In this document: positions 44,778 to 53,000 of the stretch, piece after piece
How the letters are laid out: the number at the start of each line of letters is the position of its first letter
Numbering within the stretch: the first letter of the stretch is position 1
Source of the DNA: Nocardia mikamii NBRC 108933
GTDB lineage: Bacteria > Actinomycetota > Actinomycetes > Mycobacteriales > Mycobacteriaceae
NCBI RefSeq assembly: GCF_001613505.1
Contig: NZ_BDCM01000002.1
Location: 124,001-188,000 of the forward strand
Direction of reading: 5' to 3'
DNA length: 64,000 nucleotides
Notes under the pieces: model-generated
Databases searched by the model: none
Seen by the model: the letters and a program-made list of their open reading frames with translations, nothing else
What the model was told of the DNA's origin: nothing
Position numbers and translations under genes: made by a program

Positions 44778-46394
44778 ATGGTGATGAGTCCCGGCACCAT
44801 CGTCGGTGGGTATCGGATCGTTCGCCAACTGGGCGCCGGCGGGATGGGCACGGTGTATCTCGCCAAACATCCCAGCCTTCCGCGCATGGACGCCATCAAG
44901 GTGCTCAGCGGCGAACTGTCGTCCAACCACGAATTCCGGGGCCGATTCGAACGCGAGGCCAATCTCGCTGCCGGTCTGGACCATCCGAATATCGTGTCGG
45001 TCTACAACCGCGGTGAAGAGCACGGCCAGTTGTGGATCGCCATGCAGTATGTCGACGGCACCGACGCCTCGGCCGAATTGGCCCGCGACCCCCATTCGAT
45101 GACTCCGCTGCGCGCGCTGCGCATCGTCACCGAGGTCGGCAAGGGCTTGGACTACGCGCACCGCCGCGGGCTCCTGCACCGCGATGTCAAACCCGCGAAC
45201 TTCCTGCTGTCGGTCCCCGAGGACGACGACGAGGAACGTGTCCTGCTCACCGATTTCGGCGTCGCCAAATCCACCGACGACGCGACCGAACTCACCCAGA
45301 CCGGCAGCTTCGTCGCGACGATCGCCTACGCGCCGCCGGAACAACTCCAGGGCATGGCGGTCGACAGCCGCGCCGACATCTACAGCCTGGGCTGCGCGTT
45401 ATACAAACTGATCACCGGCCAGAACCCGTACCCCGCAACCCAACCCGCGATGGTCATGATGGGGCATCTCTACGAGCCCCCGCCCCGCGCCACCGCCGTC
45501 AACTCCGGCCTCCCACCCGCGATCGACCACGTCTTCGCGCGTGCCCTCGCGAAAAACCCCGCCGACCGCTTCACCAGCTGCCGTGAACTCACCGACGCCG
45601 CCGCGAACGCCCTCACCCCCGGCCACACCCCGGTCCGCACCACCACCTCCCCGACCTACCCCATCCAGGTCTTCGACCCCCGCCCGCAGACCGACCCCCG
45701 CACCCCACTCCCCCACCAGACCCAATCCGGTATCCGAACCCAGACCGGCCCCCGCCCCGACCCCGACCTCTCCCGCCTCCTCGAACCGAAACCCAAGAGC
45801 CGCAAGCCCCTGATCCTCGGCGGAGTCGGCGCACTCGTCGCCGTGGCCTTGGCCGCCGGCATCGGAGTCTGGGCGACACAGGGCAATTCGGGCGGGACTG
45901 GGCCGGCGGCCACGTCGGCATCGTCGGCAGCGACGACGACCGCGGCAGCGTCGTACACGTCGGTTGCGCAAGCGCGCGAAGCGAATCCGACGTTCGCGGG
46001 CAAAACCATCACGATCGTCGATGTCACCAACGACGACAAACTCGCCATCTACCTGGAGGGTACGCCGCAGACGAAGTTTCTCGAAGACCTGGGGTTCGTA
46101 TACAACCTCAACTATTCGAAGAAGGGGGACGAGCCGTCACCGCGGCCGATTTCGGACACGGACTACGACGCGTTCAAATTTTCGGACGACAGCTACGTTC
46201 TCGCAGTGCGGAGTGACAAGAGCGCCGGCGGCGGAGGGCTTCTGGGGCTGCCCTTCCAGTTGACCAGCTCACGCGCCACTGTCGTTCCACTCGACGATGC
46301 TTCCGCCGTTGCGGCGATTCGAAATTGGGGTGCGAATTCCGAGCAGGCCATGCTCACCAAGCTGGTCCCATTGCTGCACGACCGCGTGCGGTAG
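44778..46394 (+). CDS. Receptor-type Ser/Thr protein kinase
   Basis: 538 residues. Kinase domain 10-280: glycine loop GAGGMG (19-24), Lys41 in AIKVL, HRDVKPANFLL (134-144) marking an RD kinase, DFGVAK (159-164), APPEQL and DIYSLGCALYKLITG. A Pro/Thr-rich linker follows, then a transmembrane helix (344-366) and an extracytosolic domain of about 145 residues with no Cys (VAQAREANPTFAGKTITIVD). It is flanked on both sides by the lipoprotein paralogues, which are candidates for its ligands or targets, and two FHA proteins lie upstream. The CAGGAG site supports ATG 44778, with GTG and ATG starts just after as alternatives. Confidence 0.92.
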   Translation: MVMSPGTIVGGYRIVRQLGAGGMGTVYLAKHPSLPRMDAIKVLSGELSSNHEFRGRFEREANLAAGLDHPNIVSVYNRGEEHGQLWIAMQYVDGTDASAELARDPHSMTPLRALRIVTEVGKGLDYAHRRGLLHRDVKPANFLLSVPEDDDEERVLLTDFGVAKSTDDATELTQTGSFVATIAYAPPEQLQGMAVDSRADIYSLGCALYKLITGQNPYPATQPAMVMMGHLYEPPPRATAVNSGLPPAIDHVFARALAKNPADRFTSCRELTDAAANALTPGHTPVRTTTSPTYPIQVFDPRPQTDPRTPLPHQTQSGIRTQTGPRPDPDLSRLLEPKPKSRKPLILGGVGALVAVALAAGIGVWATQGNSGGTGPAATSASSAATTTAAASYTSVAQAREANPTFAGKTITIVDVTNDDKLAIYLEGTPQTKFLEDLGFVYNLNYSKKGDEPSPRPISDTDYDAFKFSDDSYVLAVRSDKSAGGGGLLGLPFQLTSSRATVVPLDDASAVAAIRNWGANSEQAMLTKLVPLLHDRVR

Positions 46395-46456
46395 GAGCAA
46401 GCCGCAGACTGCATTTCATCTGCGGAGATGGCAGGAAAACGTATGGGGAGGGATAT

Positions 46457-47674
46457 TTGCGAAAGCCGAGTATGCCTGCAGCCACGCTGCTGGCGGTCGT
46501 CATCGCGTTCAGCGCCGCATGTGGCTCCGGCCAAGGAGAATCCGGACGGATGGATCCGTCTCCACATGTCAGCGTGAACGACCTCGACGTCGGCAGTTTC
46601 GCCACGTCACCCGGCAAGGTCGGGAGCCCGAACCCGGCCCGGGCCAGGATCATGGAGGGACAGCGGCTCGGTAGCGTCGCTCCTCTCGCGATGGAAATCG
46701 ATCCACGCTTCAAGTTCCAGACCGGTGTCACCGATTCTGACGTACACGCGTGGCTGGACCCGTCGATCGCCGGCATCGACTCCGAAAATCTGGATGAGGA
46801 CACAAAAGGGTTCATCGCGGGTTACTACACATGGGGTAGGTCCGAGAAGGACCTCGGAATAGCCCAGACGATTTCATACTCGATACTTCTGTTCACTGAT
46901 GAGGATTCTGCGACGCGCGCAGCCAGATTTTTGTATGATCGCACGCTTTCAGATCACATACATGGATCGCCCGAAATGGATTTTCAGCCGGTATCCATCG
47001 ACGCGCACGCCGATACACTCGCTTACTGGGTTCCCGGTGAAGAATACCTGCATTCGTATACCCCGCACGGCCGATTCGTCATCTATTCGGACGTTTCGGA
47101 CGGCGCAAAGAAAAAATTGCACGAAGAATCACGGGCGGAGTTGACCGAGTTGACCACCAAAAGTCTGTCGGTCATTACTCCTGCGATAGACCGCTTCACG
47201 CCGACCCCTCCCGATCAACTCGCCACGGCGCCGGTCGACCACGACAACCTACTCGGCAGAACTCTGCGCCGTTCACCCACCGACAGCGCGAAGGAAGCCC
47301 CTGGATTTTACGACCGGCACGCCGCGCTTCATATGTCATCCGATCCCGGCGCCGATGCCGAATTGTTTGCCGCGACCGGAATGGATTGGATGGCCAGTAA
47401 CGGGAGCCGCCTCTATCGCGCGAAAGACGCCGCCGCCGCGCAGAAGCTGCTCGTTGCCTACTCCTCACCGGAAAAGCTCGATCGACTGGTCAGCTCGCCC
47501 AAAAATCTTCCCTGGATTCGATGTTATGAATACCGGGGTGATGATTACGGGAGATTCAGATTCCGCTGTTATCTCCGGTACGACGAGTACGTTTCGGAAG
47601 TCAGTTCCAACCAGCTCATCGACGTTCATCAGCGGGCATCCGCTCAATACGCGATCCTGGAGAACTTCAACTAG
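46457..47674 (+). CDS. Paralogous lipoprotein, subfamily B, TTG start (DUF7373-like)
   Basis: 405 residues. The start is TTG at 46457: GGGGAGG precedes it, and LRKPSMPAATLLAVVI lines up with MRKSVRVLAAAVAAL of the copy at 42249, so a TTG has replaced the ATG. Lipobox SAAC. Family phrases HVSVNDLDVGSFATSPGKVG and MEIDPRFKFQTGVTDSDVHA; end FRCYLRYDEYVSEVSSNQLI with HQRASAQYAIL. Base composition is clearly lower in G and C than upstream genes. Function unknown. Confidence 0.72.
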   Translation: MRKPSMPAATLLAVVIAFSAACGSGQGESGRMDPSPHVSVNDLDVGSFATSPGKVGSPNPARARIMEGQRLGSVAPLAMEIDPRFKFQTGVTDSDVHAWLDPSIAGIDSENLDEDTKGFIAGYYTWGRSEKDLGIAQTISYSILLFTDEDSATRAARFLYDRTLSDHIHGSPEMDFQPVSIDAHADTLAYWVPGEEYLHSYTPHGRFVIYSDVSDGAKKKLHEESRAELTELTTKSLSVITPAIDRFTPTPPDQLATAPVDHDNLLGRTLRRSPTDSAKEAPGFYDRHAALHMSSDPGADAELFAATGMDWMASNGSRLYRAKDAAAAQKLLVAYSSPEKLDRLVSSPKNLPWIRCYEYRGDDYGRFRFRCYLRYDEYVSEVSSNQLIDVHQRASAQYAILENFN

Positions 47675-47706
47675 TTGCGGAACCCTTTCAGGAATCGAGC
47701 CAAATC

Positions 47707-48984
47707 ATGAGCAAACTCTCACGCTCTCTGCTACTAGCTTTTGCCACATTGGTCACGGTGACGGGTTGCGGCGACGTCAGATCCGGTTTGGCGGTTGCGG
47801 GGGAGATCGATGTCCGGCGCCTTGATATCGGTCAATATCCGATTGAACCTGTCGACACCTATCAGGAATACAGCCACACTGTAGAGAACGGCTCGGCGTT
47901 GGCGGAAATTCGATTGATGAACCACATGGTAACCGGACTCGATGTAGATTCGAATCTGAAGTACGGCACCGGGGTTCAGAATTTGGAGAAGAGCTGGGAT
48001 TTCGAACGAGTCCTGTCCAAAGCAGGCGCCGCTGCGGCCCTTCGAAACAAGCCGATGTTCGGTTTCGCCTCCGGTAGTAGCGACCACGAGCCGGACCTGA
48101 CTGGACAATCTATTCCGTCTGCAACGCTGATTACTCTCGCAATAATGCAGTTTCCGAGCAGCGACAACGCAAATCGCGCTGCCTCGGAAATCGAGAAGGC
48201 GGACTTCGATGTAGCACCCGACCGAAACCAATCTGTGCGTCTGGGGAAGTATCCGGAGGCTCATTCCCATTGGCAGCCCGGGACGCCCACTATCGGCTCG
48301 GTCATCGCCCGAGGTCAGTATGTAGTCAGTACGTTCGTGCAGACCCCGGACGGAAAACTGGACAATCTCACGACTCTCGTCGAAAAGACGTATGACAAAC
48401 AGTTGCCGATGCTCGACTCACTGTCCCCTCTGACAGCCGAGCAAGTGCTCAAACTAGAACCGGGCCCTGACGACATGATGAGACGGGTTATCAACCCGAA
48501 CAAGTATTACCTTCCTCGTAACGGATCGCTGGGCACGTACGAGGAGCGGGGATTTCTGCAACTTCAAACCGATAGAGCAGCAGCGAAAGCACTCTACGAA
48601 TCCACACACATGGATCGGTTCGCCGTGTCGGACGCCTACAGCCTGATGTCGCGAGATTTCAACGCCGGAGGTAACGCCCAGGCATTCGGAAAAGGAATAA
48701 TGCGGAATGTCGACGGTGGCGCCATCGTATATCGAACCGCTGGTCAATCCTCCGCGGCCGATGCCTATGACAAGCTCTTGACCGATCCCGACGCGCGCTC
48801 GACGCCCAAGAACCTTCCGGACTCCAAATGCAAACAGCTTCCCGACAACGGCTATTATCGGCAGTTCACTTGCGCGATACGATACCGGGATTATGTCGCC
48901 GTCACGTGGAGCCGCCAACTCGACGACGCGCAGCAACGCGCGGCCGCACAATACGCGTTACTCGCCAACAGTGAATGGATGTAG
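47707..48984 (+). CDS. Paralogous lipoprotein, subfamily A (DUF7373-like)
   Basis: 425 residues, lipobox TVTGC. Family phrases GEIDVRRLDIGQYPIEPVDT, SALAEIRLMNHMVTGLDVDS and KYPEAHSHWQPGTPTIGSVI; end FTCAIRYRDYVAVTWSRQLD with AQQRAAAQYALLANSEW. The Cys pair (SKCKQLP and FTCAIRY) is conserved. The gene is markedly less G+C-rich than most of the window, suggesting recent arrival or drift. It is the last gene before the converging esx operon, with a terminator at 49017-49060. Confidence 0.75.
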   Translation: MSKLSRSLLLAFATLVTVTGCGDVRSGLAVAGEIDVRRLDIGQYPIEPVDTYQEYSHTVENGSALAEIRLMNHMVTGLDVDSNLKYGTGVQNLEKSWDFERVLSKAGAAAALRNKPMFGFASGSSDHEPDLTGQSIPSATLITLAIMQFPSSDNANRAASEIEKADFDVAPDRNQSVRLGKYPEAHSHWQPGTPTIGSVIARGQYVVSTFVQTPDGKLDNLTTLVEKTYDKQLPMLDSLSPLTAEQVLKLEPGPDDMMRRVINPNKYYLPRNGSLGTYEERGFLQLQTDRAAAKALYESTHMDRFAVSDAYSLMSRDFNAGGNAQAFGKGIMRNVDGGAIVYRTAGQSSAADAYDKLLTDPDARSTPKNLPDSKCKQLPDNGYYRQFTCAIRYRDYVAVTWSRQLDDAQQRAAAQYALLANSEWM

Positions 48985-49016
48985 CAGGGCGGGAGAGAGA
49001 CCAGGGTAGCGATACA

Positions 49017-49060
49017 AAAAGGGCTGGCCACATTCGATTGGGAATGCGGCCAACCCTTTC
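49017..49060 (-). terminator. Terminator of the esxU-esxT operon
   Basis: Inverted repeat with 18-19-base arms (AAAGGGCTGGCCACATTC against GAATGCGGCCAACCCTTT), two positions pairing as G-U in one direction. On the minus strand the stem is followed by TTTTTG, a classic intrinsic terminator for esxT; it may also stop the converging lipoprotein transcript. Confidence 0.88.
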
Positions 49061-49073
49061 GACAGCCCCGCGA

Positions 49074-49376
49074 TCAGCCGCCGATGATCTTCGCAGCCAG
49101 AATATCCGCGCCCTGCATCGCCTCACCAGCGTTTATGGTCTTGACGCCGAGCTGCGCGAGCGCAGCCGACATTTCATTCGACTGCTGGCTCCAGTTGACC
49201 TGGACCTGCTGGAATGCCTCGGCGCCGGCACCTCCGAAGTTTTCACTCATGAACGCCTGGAACTTGCGCTCCATGTCCTCGAGCTCGGAGGTGATGTTCT
49301 TGGCGACAGTATGGAGCTCGCCACCGCCGTCGTTGATACCACCGAAGTTATATGAGATCGAACCGAAGTCGGCCAT
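49074..49376 (-). CDS. esxT: ESX-4 WXG100-family protein EsxT (tryptophan-less)
   Basis: 100-residue helical-hairpin substrate of the ESX-4 system. ISYNFGGINDGGGELHTVAK aligns with the start of mycobacterial EsxT (LSYNFDAIE). At the turn, where WxG is expected, the sequence is ENFGGAGAEAFQ, so the Trp is Phe. A Trp occurs later (NWSQQ), as in EsxT of M. tuberculosis (KWHQA). No YxxxD/E signal is clear at the C-terminus. It follows esxU by 52 bases and is probably exported as a heterodimer with it. Confidence 0.85.
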   Translation of the reverse strand: MADFGSISYNFGGINDGGGELHTVAKNITSELEDMERKFQAFMSENFGGAGAEAFQQVQVNWSQQSNEMSAALAQLGVKTINAGEAMQGADILAAKIIGG

Positions 49377-49428
49377 TAGTTCTCCCCTTGTGAATGTACG
49401 TATTCAGGATGATCGAGCGGGTCCAGGG

Positions 49429-49743
49429 TCACATGTTCAGCAGCGAATCCACCTCTTTGAGGTGGTGCAGCTGATCCATCTCGACGTGGCCATACTTCTT
49501 GTTGACATCCTGGAGGTTGTCGGCATTCTGCAGGAGACTGTCGTTCATTCGCTTCGCTGCATCCAAGAAGCGTTCGAAGGTCGCCTGCAGGGCATCGCCG
49601 GCCCCGCCCTGCAAATGATGCGCCAAGTCCGCTGCGCTGGACCGCGCGGTGTTCACGTGCCCCTCGATAGTGGAGTGCAGCTGGTTCATCTCACTGATGA
49701 ACGTATCGAGTTTTCCACCATCGAGATTGAATGACTGCGCCAT
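49429..49743 (-). CDS. esxU: ESX-4 WXG100-family protein EsxU (tryptophan-less)
   Basis: 104-residue helical hairpin, partner of EsxT. Helix 1 is KLDTFISEMNQLHSTIEGHV, the turn is HLQGGAGDALQATF (a QGG where WxG is usual), and helix 2 runs through FLDAAKRMNDSLLQNADNL. There is no Trp anywhere in the protein. The tail has KKYGHVEMD, close to the YxxxD/E secretion signal. ATG 49743 has a GAGGAG site. Named from its place just upstream of esxT, as in M. tuberculosis; sequence identity to EsxU itself looks low. Confidence 0.72.
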   Translation of the reverse strand: MAQSFNLDGGKLDTFISEMNQLHSTIEGHVNTARSSAADLAHHLQGGAGDALQATFERFLDAAKRMNDSLLQNADNLQDVNKKYGHVEMDQLHHLKEVDSLLNM

Positions 49744-50007
49744 AATAAGCTCCTCTGGTTTCTTCACCGTCGCCTGCTGATGACGGCAGTGGTGGTCCCT
49801 ACATGAAAGTTGGACGCAGCTCGTACGCTGCCGGTTCCAACCACCTATCCCGATCCGACCGTGCGAGACCAAGCGATCGGCTACTCAAACGGTCATACGT
49901 CATGATTGACGGTTTGCCACCTCCCCCTTCGACATCGGACAGCTGCCACTGACCGAGAGTGTCCAATTGGCACCTAGCGTGCCATCCAGCAGACGGGTTG
50001 TCCACAA

Positions 50008-53000
50008 TCATTCCGGGCTCCAGGCCGTTTGGATGAGACTTGTCCCCGCCCGCGTGGCCAGTGTGCCGCGGCCCGGTGGCATTTCGCTCGGCCGGATGCC
50101 TGCGAGCAAGATGCCCTCCTCACGGTTACCGCTCATGATGAGAGCGGTCGTGCCCACATCCTTCATCCTCGACACCAGCGGCTCGTACAGTGCCCGGGAG
50201 GCTCCACCCGACCTCCGGGCGATGATCAGATGGAAGCCGATATCCTTTGCGTGCGCGAGGAACTCGACCAGGATCCCTAGTGGGTTTCCGCTGGAGGTCG
50301 ATACCAGGTCGTAGTCGTCGACGACGACATAGACCTCGGGACCGGTCCACCATGAACGATCACGCAGTTGCTGCTGGGTCACGTCCGGGCCCGGCATCCG
50401 CTTGCGAAGCAGGCCAGCGAGTTCGGCCATCATCTTCTCGAGTATCTCCGAGGAGGGTGCGTAGCCGGCCAGATGATCGGTCTCGATCACACCCAGCAGG
50501 GTTCGGCGATAGTCGCCGAGGATCAGCTTCGCCTGGGTGGGTGTGTTCGACTCGAGGATCCCCCTGATCACGCTGCGCAACAGGTTCGTTTTGCCGCATT
50601 CGCTGTCACCGAAGATCAAGAAATGCGGCTGCTCGGACATGTTCAGCAGGACCGGCGCAAGCTCGGATTCGTTCAAGCCGATCGGGATTTGCAGGTTCGG
50701 ATGCCGGGTGTCCACACTTGCGGGCCAGTTGCCGAGACTGCGAAGAATGTCCTCGCGCGTCAGCAATTCAGGCAGCATGCGAACCTGCCGCGCCGGCCGA
50801 CCTGGCGTCATTCGCGCGATTGCTGCAACGGAATTCGCTACGGCCGTACCGAGATTCTCCGGATTCGAATCTCCGTCCACACGCGGCAAAGCGGTCAGCA
50901 TGTGCTTTGCGTCCGGGGTCATACCGCGCCCCGGCCGCCCCTGTGGAACCAAGGCAGCGACACGACGGCCCAGATCGGAATCCATCGGGTCACCCAGACG
51001 CAGTTCGATGCGGGTGCCGATCTGGTCCTTGAGCGCGGGACGCGCTTCGGCCCAGCGGTTCAGCGCGATCACGACGTGCACACCGTACGAGAGACCCTGC
51101 GTGGCAAGGTTCATAATCGGCTGTTCGAGGGGATCGAAGTCCTGACGGATCGATCCGAAGCCGTCGACCACGAGGAAGACATCGCCGAACGGGTCCTCGT
51201 GTGCGCCCGTGGCCGCAGGACTGGCCGACGGGTCGGTACCGCGCAGCCTGCGGAAGTCGGCCATCGACTCGATGCCCAGTTGGCGGAAACGCATTTCGCG
51301 CTGACGGACGATGGTGGTCATCTCGGAGATGGTGCGGCGGACTTTGTCCACGTCCAGGCGTCCCGCCACAGAACCGACGTGTGGGAGGCCCTCGATCCCG
51401 GCCAGCGTGCCACCACCGAAGTCGAGGCAGTAGAACTGCACCTGTTCTGCGGTGTGGGTCAACGCCATACCCATGATCAAGGAACGGAGTGCGGTCGATT
51501 TACCGGACTGGGGACCACCGACAATGGCGACATTGCCGCGGGCACCGGACAAGTCGATCACCATGGGGTCGCGCCGCTGATCGTACGGGCGGTCCACTGT
51601 TCCTATGGCGGTGCGCAAACTCGCGACGGGACTGTACTCACCGGTGAGTATCGAGCGCGGAATGAGCTGGTCCAGTGTCGGCGCCTCGTCCAACGGTGGC
51701 AGCCAGATTGCGTGGGCGGGGCGACCGTGTCCCTGGATACGCGATACCAGCATGCCCAGGTTGGAGATCTTTTCGGCGCTTTCGTCCTGCTGGACTTCCT
51801 CGATCATGCTGGGCTCGGGCGGCAGCGGGAGCCGATCGCTGGCTCTGAAAGGCACCTGCCCGGCGATGAAAGGCCTTGCATTGATGTCGATCTCGCCGCC
51901 GACAATTCCTGCCTGGGTCACCTCTCGCTGCGATCCGCCACCCACGTAGGGGCCGGAGACGTAGGAAGCCTGGAAACGCTGAATCTCACCGGAGTCGGAC
52001 TTCAGATATCCCCCACCGGGACTGTTCGGAAGGTTGTAAGCATCGGGAACGCCCAAAACCTGGCGAGACTCGTTGGCCGAGAACGTCTTCAAACCGATGC
52101 GATAGGACAGATGTGCTTCCAGTCCTTTGAGCTTTCCTTCCTCCAGGCGCTGCGAGGCCAGCAGCAGATGCACGTGGAGCGAGCGGCCCAGACGGCCGAT
52201 CATCACGAAGAGTTCGGCGAAATCAGGGTGCTGGCTGAGCAGTTCCGAGAACTCGTCGAGCACGACGAACAACGCCGGTATCGGGTCGAGATCCGCTCCG
52301 GCAGCGCGCGCCTTCTCGTATTCGAGGACATTCGCGAAATTGCCCTTGTCGCGCAACTCTTCCTGGCGGCGGTTCATCTCGCCCGCCAGCGCGTCCTTCA
52401 TACGGTCGACGAGGTCGGCTTCCTCCTCCAGGTTGGTGATGATGGCCGCCACATGCGGAACACCCTCCAAGCCGAGGAAGGTCGCACCACCCTTGAAGTC
52501 GACGAGAACCAGGTTCAGTTGGTCCGGCGAATGCGTTGCCAGCATCGACAACACCAGAGTCCGAAGGAATTCCGACTTACCCGAACCGGTCGCACCGATA
52601 CACAGGCCGTGCGGCCCCATTCCGCCCTCGGCCGCCTCTTTGATATCCAGATAAACCGGCAAGCCGTCGGCGCCTACACCGAACGGCACCCGCAACCGGT
52701 CGCGACCGTAACGTGGTTTCCATCCGCTTTCCGGATTGAAGGTCCCGATATCGCCCAGGCCGATCAGCTTGGCCCAGCTATCGATGACCTCTCCATTCTC
52801 CTCGATCACGGTATCGCCGCCGCGCTGGACCGCCGCCACCCGGAACGGGGCGAGGCGCCGCGCGACCTGTTCGGCCTGCCGCGCGCTGATGCGGTCGATG
52901 AGGGCGAAGCGTTCCATATTGCCGGTGGCGCCGCGGCCGACGCATTCACCGTTCTCGACGACCATCTGGATGCCGCGCGAAACCGCCAGGCGCGGAGCGT

